This document shows, one piece after another, positions 7,393 to 14,880 of a stretch of 26,647 nucleotides of DNA (position 1 is its first letter; every line of letters begins with the position of its first letter). Position numbers and translations under genes: made by a program. The DNA comes from a virus. The notes below the pieces were generated by a model that was given only the letters and a program-made list of their open reading frames with translations, did not search any database and was not told the DNA's origin. Where the stretch lies: the IMG/VR virus record IMGVR_UViG_3300048836_000701, positions 1-26,647 of that record. The stretch is one strand, 5' to 3'.

Positions 7393-9186
7393 TCAGCGTG
7401 CGGTAGAGGTCAGCCCTTTGATCGTGTTTTGGATCCCGTTGATGATCCGGTTCTGTTCGTCCACCTTGGCGCTTAGCGTGGTGATGGTGGAGATCGAGGC
7501 ATCCACCACGCCGATGAATTGATTGAGCAGTTTCACGTTCTCCCCGGCGCTCGCCTCACTGCGCGAGAGCAGTTGTTGGAAGAGTTGGAAGATTTCGTTC
7601 TGCTCGCCAGCTTGCACGCCATCTGCAGCGAGCTCCTTGATGCGCTCCGCCGCGGTTTTCACCTCGGGGCTATTGGCCGCCTCACCGATGTTCCGGAGCG
7701 CGTCGGTTAGAACCGTGCCGATATCGGCGGACGCCTTGGCACCCGCATCGCGGATCTTCGTGTCAGTGGCTCCGGCATCGCTGATCGCCTTGATCTGCCC
7801 CTCGTTAGTCCGTTCCTGGTTCTGTGATGCGCGCAGATTGTCTAGCCCCAGAGTGGCATCCTTCAGGGACTGTGCGGCCGCACGTTGATCGTCGGATGCC
7901 TTCTTGAAGTTTTCCGCCGCGGCTTTGGCTGCGGCTTCCGCTGCGTCCCGGTTCACGAGGGCCGTGGCCTCTTCGTTGGTCGGGTTCTTCTGTGCCGCCT
8001 CGATGGCCGCTGACAGACGCTTAGCCAGGGTTTCGGCAGCCACGCTTTCCAGCGGGTTGTTGGTCTTTGCCTGCCTGGCGATTGCCGCCTCCCGCTCGGT
8101 GATGAGTCCCTGGATGCTCTTGAGTCTTTGCTCGGTGGCAGATGCCAGCACCTCCGCCGCCCGGCCCAGGCTTTGGCCTTTTTCAGAGGCATTCTCAGCA
8201 GTGAAGTCCTTCGTCTGGTTCGCGCGGCCCAGAGCTTCCTGTGCGGCCGTCACCTTCGCTTTTGCCGCCCGTTCTTCCGCCAAACGCAATAACTCCGCCG
8301 TCCGCTCTTCCAGTGCCACGATGCGTTTCAGGGCAGCCTCCCGGTCCTTTGCCAGCTTCACGGCGCGCTCGCCGCTGGCCGTGAGCAGCTCGGTTTCGAT
8401 CCTCGTCAGGTTCAGCCGCTCGGCCGCCACGGCCACGCCGCCGTCACCTTGGATCCGCTTCTTTTCAAGGTCGCTTTCCGCCGTGGCGATCCGCTGCTGC
8501 GCAGCTGCGTAGTCCTGCTGCTTGGCCAGCAGCGTGTCCATGGAGTCGCCACGCAGGTTTTCGATTTCGAGGGCTTCATTGCCGAATTCCTCCTGCAGTT
8601 TTTTAGCGATCGCCAGGAAGTCCACCGTGTCTTCCGTCGCCTTCTTGCTTCCCGCGCTATAGGCTTCCCATAACTGCGATCCCACCACTGCCACCAGCGA
8701 GATCACACCCGCCAGCCCGGCGCTTCCACCCAGCATGGCGATCAGTCCGGGAAGGTTGTTGAGCACGCCGCGGATGCCGTATTGAGCGTCCTCGAAGGCT
8801 CGGGAGAATTCCAGCACGGCCGCGCCGGCATTGCCCTGCCTGCCCATCGTGGCACCCAGCTTGCGGGCTTCTGTCTGCGCCGCTGCCAGGGACTTTTGCG
8901 CACCCTGCACGCGCGTCGCCATCTTGGTGAACTCCTCGCTGCCCACCGGCAACCGGTGAAGTTCCGCCACCAGTTGACTCACCTCGTTCTCCAGCGCGTC
9001 GATCGAGCCCTTCGCCGGTTTCGCCTTGTCCGTCACTTCCTCGAGTCCGCGGCCGTCCACCTGGTCGATCGCGGCTTCCACCTCGCGGCCCTTGTCCACC
9101 ACTTCATCCAGCGCGTCAACGGCCGCGTCCGCGCCCTTGGTGTCCGCCGTGGTCCGGATGCCGATTTCTACTTTGCGTTCAGCCAT
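7393..9186 (-). CDS. Tail tape measure protein
   Basis: 597 aa, highly Ala/Glu/Lys/Gln rich, with long predicted coiled coils (about residues 20-115 and 195-560) around a hydrophobic stretch at about 141-172 (NNLPGLIAMLGG...LAGVISLVAVVG). This is the standard layout of tape measure proteins, which set tail length and are ejected into the host membrane at infection. At about 1.5 angstrom per residue a tail near 90 nm is implied, a rough inference. No lysozyme or peptidase domain is seen. The gene sits between small tail genes and the tail-tip gene. The ATG at 9186 follows the previous stop by 4 nt with no Shine-Dalgarno motif. Confidence 0.85.
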   Translation of the reverse strand: MAERKVEIGIRTTADTKGADAAVDALDEVVDKGREVEAAIDQVDGRGLEEVTDKAKPAKGSIDALENEVSQLVAELHRLPVGSEEFTKMATRVQGAQKSLAAAQTEARKLGATMGRQGNAGAAVLEFSRAFEDAQYGIRGVLNNLPGLIAMLGGSAGLAGVISLVAVVGSQLWEAYSAGSKKATEDTVDFLAIAKKLQEEFGNEALEIENLRGDSMDTLLAKQQDYAAAQQRIATAESDLEKKRIQGDGGVAVAAERLNLTRIETELLTASGERAVKLAKDREAALKRIVALEERTAELLRLAEERAAKAKVTAAQEALGRANQTKDFTAENASEKGQSLGRAAEVLASATEQRLKSIQGLITEREAAIARQAKTNNPLESVAAETLAKRLSAAIEAAQKNPTNEEATALVNRDAAEAAAKAAAENFKKASDDQRAAAQSLKDATLGLDNLRASQNQERTNEGQIKAISDAGATDTKIRDAGAKASADIGTVLTDALRNIGEAANSPEVKTAAERIKELAADGVQAGEQNEIFQLFQQLLSRSEASAGENVKLLNQFIGVVDASISTITTLSAKVDEQNRIINGIQNTIKGLTSTAR

Positions 9187-9190
9187 GGTG

Positions 9191-9625
9191 TTAGAGAGTG
9201 GGGATGGTGGTGGTGACGAGCAGCTCGGTGATCACGGAGGAAACGGATCCACTCGGCAGCGCCGGCGTCCGCGTGCTGATCACCGCCGGGGAGAAAACCG
9301 TGTCCGCGAATCCCGCGGAGGAGAATGTCAGTGCGCCCTCCACATGCAGCAGGCTCACACCCGCCACCGTGTGCCCGTCCAGGAAGGCCGTCTGCGCCGC
9401 GCCGTGGTTGTCCGCATCCCACTCGGTCGACAGCGCCAGGCTGATCACCGCGCCGCCCAGCGGCCGGAAGTGCGCGTTGTCCAGGAGCACTCCGTCACTC
9501 TCATAGAGATCCTGCTGCGCGTCCCACACCGGCAGCTTCGCCAGCCAGTCGCCGGCGGCCACCAGCGGGATCGCCGCGCCTCCCACTGGCGTGAAGGTGA
9601 TCGTGAATGGTGACTGGATGCTCAT
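9191..9625 (-). CDS. Small tail protein of unknown family
   Basis: 144 aa, mostly beta-strand-like with alternating hydrophobic and small residues (FTITFTPVGGAAIPLVAAGDW, then LSTEWDADNHGAAQTAFLDGH). It lies immediately before the tape measure gene, where siphophages usually encode tape-measure chaperones. It does not look like the helical G/GT chaperones, and no frameshift partner is evident, so a structural tail or baseplate role is more likely. The start overlaps the preceding stop by 4 bp (ATGA), so the two genes are probably coupled. I do not recognise the family. Confidence 0.65.
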   Translation of the reverse strand: MSIQSPFTITFTPVGGAAIPLVAAGDWLAKLPVWDAQQDLYESDGVLLDNAHFRPLGGAVISLALSTEWDADNHGAAQTAFLDGHTVAGVSLLHVEGALTFSSAGFADTVFSPAVISTRTPALPSGSVSSVITELLVTTTIPTL

Positions 9626-10482
9626 GGCGTGAGGGTGCCCAGGGTGGCGTGACTTTCCCGCTCGTAGCCTACCAGTGGAATGGCTGGCGGCAGCGTGGCC
9701 GCCAGCGTGGTGGACGCGGCGCCGTGCACCAGCTCCGCGATGCTCAAGCCCGTGGCATACTCCGGTTGTGGGTCTATCGGATCGAGCGTGGGGGTGAACT
9801 CGATGGTCGCCTCCACCCGGATCGCCAGCCAGATCCTATCGTAGATCTCGCCGTCGCGGAAGAGCGTGATGATGATGATCCGGTTCCCGGCCAGCTCCTG
9901 TGTCTCGTCATACGGATCGCTGCTCGGGTCCGTCCATGCTCCGCCGCTTATCACCAGGGAGCCGCTGTCCGCGGCCGGATCGTCGGCACCCAGCACGTTC
10001 ACCGTGTAGCTGGCACCGTCCGTGCAGCCCACCCGGGTGAGCGCGTAGTCCAGCATTACCCGCACGTTGTTATAGGGCAGCGGCGTGCCCACCTGGTAGG
10101 GCACCGTGATGGTTCCGATGTTCAGCACCCCGGTGGTGGCCACTGGCGCGAGGGTGGAGGGATACACTCCGCCGGATGCGCCGGTGGTGGTGTATGAATC
10201 GTCCGGCAGATAGCGTGCTCCGCTCAGCGAGAAGGCCGTGAGCGCGGGCAGCGGATCCGCGGTGATGCCCACCTCCAGCGCGCCGCCCATCCAGTCCCGG
10301 CGCGTGTAGTTGATCGTGTAGGTGAGGGTTTCCTCCGCCACATGCCTTGGCTGGAACTGATAGTCCTGCTTGATGTCATGGCCGCGCGGTGCCGGGAAAT
10401 CCGGCCAGGATGCCGTGCGGAAGTTCACTGCGCCGGCCGCCGGCGGATTGAAGGTCCCTGGAGTGATGGTGATGCCGGCCAT
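9622..10482 (-). CDS. Phage tail protein of unknown family
   Basis: 286 aa, beta-rich, acidic, with no signal peptide or membrane segment. Visible features are an N-terminal FNPPAAGAVNFRTASWPDFP segment, a central YTVNVLGADDPAAD stretch, and EIYDRIWLAIRVEATIEF near the C-terminus. The gene is in the tail module between the tube-like gene and the tape measure gene and overlaps its neighbour by 4 bp. It may form part of the tail tube, the tail tip or an attached Ig-like decoration. I do not recognise the family, so the call rests on position and composition. Confidence 0.6.
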   Translation of the reverse strand: MAGITITPGTFNPPAAGAVNFRTASWPDFPAPRGHDIKQDYQFQPRHVAEETLTYTINYTRRDWMGGALEVGITADPLPALTAFSLSGARYLPDDSYTTTGASGGVYPSTLAPVATTGVLNIGTITVPYQVGTPLPYNNVRVMLDYALTRVGCTDGASYTVNVLGADDPAADSGSLVISGGAWTDPSSDPYDETQELAGNRIIIITLFRDGEIYDRIWLAIRVEATIEFTPTLDPIDPQPEYATGLSIAELVHGAASTTLAATLPPAIPLVGYERESHATLGTLTP

Positions 10483-10486
10483 GGTA

Positions 10487-10903
10487 TTAGATCGGAGTCA
10501 CCCGGAAGGCATAATCATGCACGCTTTCGATCATGCCGTCCGCATGGTCCGGCCGGTGGCGGCAGCTCAGCAGCGCCGCCGTGTAGGTCCGCACCGCACC
10601 GCCGCGCGGTTGGATTGTTAGGCTCGCCTTGATGCCCCAGGGTGCCACGCGCAGCGCATCTAGCGCCGCCTGCCAGGATGCGGCCGCCGTGGCATGGCCC
10701 ACCCGCCGGGAAAACTCCAGCCGCCGCCGTGCATTGCCGCGGGAGGCAGGGATCGCTCCTGGGGCGAAGTCCGGCTTGCCGCTGGCCACCAGTTGCTGGC
10801 CATCCAGCCGGATCTCCGCATCCATCAGATCGCCATAGGTCAGGAGCGTGGCCGGGGATGCCCCGGCCGCGTCCCAGATGATTTCCCATGCGCTCTCTCT
10901 CAT
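10487..10903 (-). CDS. Small tail-module protein of unknown family
   Basis: 138 aa. It has an N-terminal WEIIWDAAGASP segment, a basic middle (SRGNARRRLEFSRRVGH) and a C-terminal stretch with a conserved-looking CRHRPDHADGMIESVHDYAFRV. The mix of strands and one alanine-rich helix suggests a small structural protein. The gene stops 4 nt before the next start and follows the tube-like gene by 27 nt, so it is part of the same operon. A tail-completion or tape-measure-chaperone role is possible but is not shown by the sequence. Confidence 0.55.
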   Translation of the reverse strand: MRESAWEIIWDAAGASPATLLTYGDLMDAEIRLDGQQLVASGKPDFAPGAIPASRGNARRRLEFSRRVGHATAAASWQAALDALRVAPWGIKASLTIQPRGGAVRTYTAALLSCRHRPDHADGMIESVHDYAFRVTPI

Positions 10904-10930
10904 CGTGGCGGTGTGGCCGGAGCGTCAGTC

Positions 10931-11506
10931 TCAGGCCGGGTAGGGCACGTAGGTGTCCAGCGCGCCTGCATCCGCCAGGTGGGCGATCCGCCACACCGGG
11001 CTGCCATCCTCGTTCTTGATCTCAGGTGCGGCGGAGATTTCCAACCGCACATGGATCGTGAGGATCCCGGATACCGTGCCGTCTTCCTCGACCATGGTCA
11101 GCTGTGCCCAGCCGTCCTTGTAGCGGTCCGCATCCGCGAAGGCCTGCTGGCTCACCGTGGCCGCGGTCGGGTTGGTCAGGCCGAATGCCAGCTGGTCGAA
11201 GATCGAGGTCGCGTAGTCGATCACCGTAATCTCGTATGCGTCTTCCGTCACTTGCTTGGTGGTCCGCTCCTTGTAGCCGCCGGTTTCCAGCGCCCATTCG
11301 CGGGTCCGGTCCTTGGTCTTGGGAACATACTTGGAGTTGTTGATGCGGCCGAGGCTGAAGTCTTCGGTGAAGACGTCCACCGCCGGCTTGATGAGTTTGC
11401 TGGTGAGCGAGGGCACCTCGGTCTCCGAGATGTCCGTGCCGTCCAAGATGAAGCGAAAGAGAGCGCCCGTGAGCCGCTCCTTGAGTGTGCCGAATTCGTA
11501 AGCCAT
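10931..11506 (-). CDS. Probable major tail tube protein
   Basis: 191 aa. The protein is about the usual size of siphophage tube proteins and lies upstream of the tape measure gene and downstream of the neck genes. It shows the expected beta-rich pattern (FRFILDGTDISETEVPSL, then SGILTIHVRLEI) with a long charged loop (KTKDRTREWALETGGYKERTTK). No Mu L-like sheath gene accompanies it, which supports a non-contractile tail. The assignment is inferred from order and size, and no family signature is certain. The gap before it (11507-11574) contains a micro-repeat. Confidence 0.6.
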   Translation of the reverse strand: MAYEFGTLKERLTGALFRFILDGTDISETEVPSLTSKLIKPAVDVFTEDFSLGRINNSKYVPKTKDRTREWALETGGYKERTTKQVTEDAYEITVIDYATSIFDQLAFGLTNPTAATVSQQAFADADRYKDGWAQLTMVEEDGTVSGILTIHVRLEISAAPEIKNEDGSPVWRIAHLADAGALDTYVPYPA

Positions 11507-11535
11507 AATATTGGTTTGTTAGTGTGGGATTGGAT

Positions 11536-11578
11536 TCTCTTGTCTTGTGTCTTGCGCTTGAAGTCTTGCGTCTCTCAG
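11536..11578. repeat. Micro-repeat tract (TCTTG/GTCTTGCG family) after the 64-aa gene
   Basis: Plus-strand TCTCTTGTCTTGTGTCTTGC, then GCTTGAAGTCTTGCGTCTC. In transcript sense this is a CAAGAC-rich purine tract beginning right at the stop codon of the gene at 11575. It is related to the tracts at 19255 and 25051. Confidence 0.6.
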
Positions 11579-11769
11579 ATCCCGTCGATGCGCACGCGTG
11601 GCGGGTTCAGCGAGGCCAGCGTTTCAGCGTTGGATTTCGTCAGTTTGATTTTCGCGCCGGCCGCGCAGATCGCCCGGCCGATTTCGGTGCCAGTCACCAG
11701 CACGGTGCAGGCTAAGAGCGGGTTCTTCGGATCAGCGGCCGGTGGTTTCGGTGTCGTGTTTTCGTTCAT
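11575..11769 (-). CDS. Small phage protein of unknown function (64 aa)
   Basis: The frame could open at 11868, but that would overlap the upstream gene and add a basic non-conserved-looking extension. The ATG at 11769 gives MNENTTPKPPAADPKNPLLA, a proline-rich linker followed by a compact domain ending KLTKSNAETLASLNPPRVRI. The pattern 'IGRAI..AGAKIKLTKSNAETL' resembles small phage proteins with a short beta domain and an AEAL helix that often lie near neck genes. The role is unknown. It lies between a neck-type gene and the tube gene, and micro-repeat DNA follows its stop. Confidence 0.6.
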   Translation of the reverse strand: MNENTTPKPPAADPKNPLLACTVLVTGTEIGRAICAAGAKIKLTKSNAETLASLNPPRVRIDGI

Positions 11770-11811
11770 ACAGGATCGGTTCTTTTGGTGGTTTTCAGGT
11801 CGGTGCAAGTT

Positions 11812-11832
11812 GCCTGCAAGCGTCATGCAGGC
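11812..11832. other. Perfect 7-bp inverted repeat in the gap before the 64-aa gene
   Basis: GCCTGCA at 11812-11818 pairs with TGCAGGC at 11826-11832, with a 7-nt loop. It lies between two late genes (stop at 11840, start at 11769). There is no U-tract on either strand, so it is more likely an RNA processing or stability hairpin, or chance, than a terminator. Confidence 0.4.
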
Positions 11833-11839
11833 GGGAGAT

Positions 11840-12319
11840 TTAGGAGTCCGCCATGGGGGTAGGGCCATACAGCAGGATCGTGGTTTTGAAGACGGCCTGG
11901 CGGATCACGTAGTCGTCATCCTCCACATCCTCGAAGTCCTCGAGCTGGAGGGAATAGTGCAGAGCGCTGCGTCCCAGCGGGGACTCCTGCAGCCGCATCA
12001 CCATCGCTTCCCAGCGCGTGTCCTCGTCCACCTCCGGATCGGACTCGTCCACTTCCGGATCCACGTTGGGAGTTTCGAGCAGGGTCACCGGAATCGTCAG
12101 CTCGATGCGCAGCCGCTTCCCGCCCTGGGTCTTCGTCAGGGAGCGCCCCTTGGCCACGCCGATCACCAGGCACTGGCCGCGCGCACTCGCCGCGCAGGCC
12201 ACCGCCACATCGTTCCAGATGTCCGTGCGGCGCTTGATCAGCACCTCATCCGCGTGCCACAGACCATCCACGGTGAGAATCTCGCGGATGACCTTGCGCA
12301 CTTGATAGATCTTACTCAT
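11840..12319 (-). CDS. Probable neck / tail-completion protein
   Basis: 159 aa with a basic N-terminal region (KIYQVRKVIREILTVDGLWH), a beta-rich centre and a very acidic segment (DPEVDESDPEVDEDTRW). It follows the gpG-like gene with a 4-bp ATGA overlap and precedes the tail tube gene, the usual slot for head-tail joining or tail-terminator proteins. I do not recognise a specific family. The call is by position. Confidence 0.55.
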   Translation of the reverse strand: MSKIYQVRKVIREILTVDGLWHADEVLIKRRTDIWNDVAVACAASARGQCLVIGVAKGRSLTKTQGGKRLRIELTIPVTLLETPNVDPEVDESDPEVDEDTRWEAMVMRLQESPLGRSALHYSLQLEDFEDVEDDDYVIRQAVFKTTILLYGPTPMADS

Positions 12320-13017
12320 GCCGGACCCCCTTCGTTAAGCGCCGCCACGTAGTCATCCGCCTCTTGCTGCAGCGCGGTGAGCAGCGCCTCGTCATTCGGC
12401 AGCGCGTCGGGATCCTTGGCGATCGTCACGGACTTCCTGAGCGCGAATACCGCGCGCACTCCCGTCCGTGAAATCAAGCCCACGCTCTTGCTCGTGCCAT
12501 TGCGCCGCCGCACCCGGCCGATCAAGCCGGGCTCCAGGCTGCCCCGCGTTTCCGGGCCGGTCCGCTCGAACAGCGCGTTCTTGCCCCGGATCGTGAAGAG
12601 TTTCTTGCCGGTCTCGGACTGATAGTTATACGCCCGCTTGCCCAGCGCCTCGCGGATCAGCGGGATCGTCAGCGCCTTCTTGCCCGGGCCGGGCAGGATC
12701 GTCCCGCCGAAGAGGTGGATGTTAAAGTGATTGGTCCCCACCGCCACCGTCGCCCCGCTCTCGGTGATGGTTTCCAGCTTGGTGGCATCCGCCATCCGCT
12801 GCCAGAACTCCGTCTTCGGCCCGCCCAGCTTGTCCGCCAGGGAGCCCGGCCGTTTACCCGCCGCGTTCTTGGCGCGGAAGTGGCCTTTGATTTCCTCTGC
12901 CAGCCGCAGTCCCAGCGCTTCATTGAGTGCGCGCCGGTCACCCAGATCGGCGGATAGGATCACCAGAAACGCCCTCGTTTCCGCCGCTCCGCTGTTTGTC
13001 ACTTGCACCGTGATCAT
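12316..13017 (-). CDS. Phage virion morphogenesis protein, Mu gpG-like
   Basis: 233 aa from the ATG at 13017. The longer frame starting at 13110 is rejected because this ATG has a strong ribosome site (GGAAAGGAG, spacing about 7) and starts MITVQVTN. The N-terminal helix ending LGLRLAEEIKGHFRAKN and the later KKALTIPL are typical of the Mu gpG/tail-completion family, which acts in head-tail joining. The C-terminal 40 residues form an acidic Ala/Leu-rich helix. It follows the MuF-like gene, as G follows F in Mu, although a plus-strand gene has been inserted between them. Confidence 0.7.
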   Translation of the reverse strand: MITVQVTNSGAAETRAFLVILSADLGDRRALNEALGLRLAEEIKGHFRAKNAAGKRPGSLADKLGGPKTEFWQRMADATKLETITESGATVAVGTNHFNIHLFGGTILPGPGKKALTIPLIREALGKRAYNYQSETGKKLFTIRGKNALFERTGPETRGSLEPGLIGRVRRRNGTSKSVGLISRTGVRAVFALRKSVTIAKDPDALPNDEALLTALQQEADDYVAALNEGGPA

Positions 13018-13035
13018 GCCAGGGCTCCTTTCCGG

Positions 13036-13064
13036 TTGCCGGCGCTCGCTTCGCGTGGTAACAG
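13036..13064 (+). promoter_or_regulatory. Possible promoter for the lone plus-strand gene
   Basis: TTGCCG (13036-13041) and TAACAG (13059-13064) are separated by exactly 17 bp. The predicted start of transcription falls at or next to the ATG at 13072, so the transcript could be leaderless. The hexamers are imperfect. Confidence 0.35.
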
Positions 13065-13071
13065 TGCCCGC

Positions 13072-13263
13072 ATGACAGGAGTCAAGCCGCGCACCAAAAT
13101 GATCGCCCATATCAAGGCGGAGCTGGGCGTCGACGATGTCACCGCCGCCAGATACTCCAAGCTGCTGGGTGACACATACGAAACTTCCGAAGATGGAAAG
13201 AAGTTCGTGATACGTGACGAAAAGGGCATCATCCTCGCGCTCCTTTCCATCCAGCCTGCTTGA
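13072..13263 (+). CDS. Lone plus-strand small protein (63 aa), moron or immunity candidate
   Basis: This is the only plus-strand gene that I can support inside the phage. The ATG at 13072 gives MTGVKPRTKMIAHIKAELGV, then DDVTAARYSKLLGD, a helical N-terminal half, and DGKKFVIRDEKGIILALLSI, two C-terminal strands. Sequence composition is that of a folded soluble protein and not of a GC-rich shadow frame. It fills the 211-bp gap between two minus-strand genes and overlaps the end of the MuF-metallopeptidase gene by 35 bp. A longer frame from 13003 is less likely. A promoter of its own would allow expression in the lysogen. The function is unknown. An antitoxin or immunity role for the adjacent metallopeptidase domain is a hypothesis only. 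Confidence 0.6.
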   Translation: MTGVKPRTKMIAHIKAELGVDDVTAARYSKLLGDTYETSEDGKKFVIRDEKGIILALLSIQPA

Positions 13264-14833
13264 AGAGTGCTCTCATCAGCGCCTTGATTGATCGGAACTC
13301 CGTGGAGTTCCAATGAAGCTCTCTCGGAAATCCCTCTGCCTCGAACTCACCTTTGCGGAATCTTGTTAGCCCGCTCTTCAGCAGCGCGTCGTCGCTCTCT
13401 TCGATGATGAATTGCGCATAGGCCCGGGCGAACAATTCCTGCCGTTCCAGAATGTCCGCATCCTCGCCATAGCGCGCCGCCAGTCTCGAGACCGCGCTCG
13501 TTTCGCGCAAGGCCTTGATCAGCGCGTCGAGTTCCGGCTGGCCGTTGGAGGCATAGGCCCGGGCCGCGGTCGGAACATGCAGCCCCAGATTGTCGAGCAA
13601 GTGTCCCGTTTCATGCAGGATAACCAGGCCAATGGGCAGCTCTGTGGCAGGATCCACGTTGATTTCCACCCGCTCCCCGCCGCCCAGGGATTTCTTATAG
13701 AGTGCGGGATCTTCCTGGTATCTTGAAACCTTGCGGAAAACCACCTGCAGATCCGGCAGCACGCCGTCCTGGTGAATTTGGTTCGCGGCTGTCAGCGCGG
13801 CCTCCGCTTGTGCGATCAAGTCCGGGTATTCCTCCGCAGGCCGCACCGTGATCACCTCAGTGAGCGGTCTGCCATCCGGTGTCTGTGGCGGGCGGGATGT
13901 CCTGTCCAGCTCGGCATCCTGCTGCTGCCACTTCCGAATCCCGCGCGGCCGCGCGCGGCTCATCGCATCACCACCCTGTGGTGGCAGCAACCGGATCACA
14001 TCGCCCTCGATCTCCACGTCCCCCAGGAACGCGTCCTCGATCGCGCGGCGCCGTGCCGGGGAAATCCCTTTCAGGCTCGCCTCCGCACCGGAATTGAACG
14101 GCACCTTTTCCGGCGCTTGGGGCGGATCTCCCGCCTTGATCACGCCAAGCGCCAGCGCCTCACGCCGGCCCACGTTCCGGGTCCCCATTCCACTGCCCCA
14201 GTCAAAGGGTTTCCACGGCACCCCGAAGCGGTTCAGCGCCGGCCAGATCGGATCATTCCTCAGCGCGATCATGCGGCCCTCCGGATACTCGGCCGGTCCC
14301 GGGTAAAACTTCCCTCCCAGGGCTTTCCACTTCACGTTCCAGCGTCGCCGTTCCAGTCGGTTTTCCAGGCGGATGAATTCCATCGCCGGCCACATCCGCA
14401 ACGCCACGTCCGACTGTCCCGTCTTCCATTGCGCGTAGCCTTGCGCCTGGTCCAGGTTCATCTGCCAGATCAGCTCCAGCCGCCGCGTGCTTGTGAAGTC
14501 CTGCAGCGTGCCCTTCTTCTTTGGATCCGGCCGGTAGCCCGCCTTCTTGAATTCCTGGCGCATCCGCTCGATGAACAGCCCACGGTCCATGAACACGCCC
14601 TCGCCACCGCCTGCCAGCTTCTCGCGCTCCATCGCGATGAACTGCCGGATCTTCGCCTGCAGCGAGGCCGCCATCCGCTCGTCTTCCAGCCGCGCCGCCC
14701 ACATCGTCCGCAGCCGGATCTCCGCCGGCACAGCATCCCACTCCGCAGACGAGAGCGCATTCCCCATCGGCGTCCGCCGGGAAATCTGATCCACCGCATC
14801 CTGCAGTGGCATCGCTGTAGTAAAATCAATCAT
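13229..14833 (-). CDS. MuF-type head morphogenesis protein fused to an HETGH metallopeptidase-like domain
   Basis: 534 aa. The N-terminal 270 residues match the phage head-morphogenesis (Mu gpF / SPP1 gp7) type: basic helices, RMWPAMEFIRL, YPEGRMIALRNDPIWPALN, then FGVPWKPFDWGSGMG. Such proteins sit at the portal and can be injected with DNA. Residues 270-320 are a linker. The C-terminal domain contains LVILHETGHLLDN with the zincin motif H407-E408-T409-G410-H411, and later RQELFARAYAQFI, whose Glu466 could be the third zinc ligand, as in phage and polymorphic-toxin metallopeptidase domains (LPD1-like). MuF proteins with C-terminal toxin domains are known in temperate phages. The substrate is unknown. 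Unlike in Mu, the gene lies after the capsid genes. Confidence 0.75.
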   Translation of the reverse strand: MIDFTTAMPLQDAVDQISRRTPMGNALSSAEWDAVPAEIRLRTMWAARLEDERMAASLQAKIRQFIAMEREKLAGGGEGVFMDRGLFIERMRQEFKKAGYRPDPKKKGTLQDFTSTRRLELIWQMNLDQAQGYAQWKTGQSDVALRMWPAMEFIRLENRLERRRWNVKWKALGGKFYPGPAEYPEGRMIALRNDPIWPALNRFGVPWKPFDWGSGMGTRNVGRREALALGVIKAGDPPQAPEKVPFNSGAEASLKGISPARRRAIEDAFLGDVEIEGDVIRLLPPQGGDAMSRARPRGIRKWQQQDAELDRTSRPPQTPDGRPLTEVITVRPAEEYPDLIAQAEAALTAANQIHQDGVLPDLQVVFRKVSRYQEDPALYKKSLGGGERVEINVDPATELPIGLVILHETGHLLDNLGLHVPTAARAYASNGQPELDALIKALRETSAVSRLAARYGEDADILERQELFARAYAQFIIEESDDALLKSGLTRFRKGEFEAEGFPRELHWNSTEFRSIKALMRALFKQAGWKGARG

Positions 14834-14836
14834 CTA

Positions 14837-14880
14837 TCTCTTCATCTTCTGTCTTCTGTCTCCCGGTCTTCTGTCTCCCC
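14837..14880. repeat. Micro-repeat tract (TCTTCTGTCT family) between the FnIII and MuF genes
   Basis: Plus-strand copies of TCTTCTGTCT recur three times in 44 bp. In transcript sense this is an AGACAGAAGA purine tract that begins directly at the FnIII gene stop (14881) and ends next to the following ATG (14833). It is related to the tract at 15837. Confidence 0.65.

Noticed and set aside
10487-11506. Contractile-tail (sheath/tube) identity for the tail module, as in Mu itself
   Set aside because: No protein of sheath size or type lies before the tube-like gene, and the tape measure gene leads directly to a single tip gene and the fibre.
10694-12352. Long plus-strand open frame of 552 codons
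   Set aside because: It is antisense to several overlapping minus-strand tail and neck genes with consistent ATGA junctions. Its translation is Arg/His/Gly/Pro-rich and non-globular, as expected of a GC-rich shadow frame.
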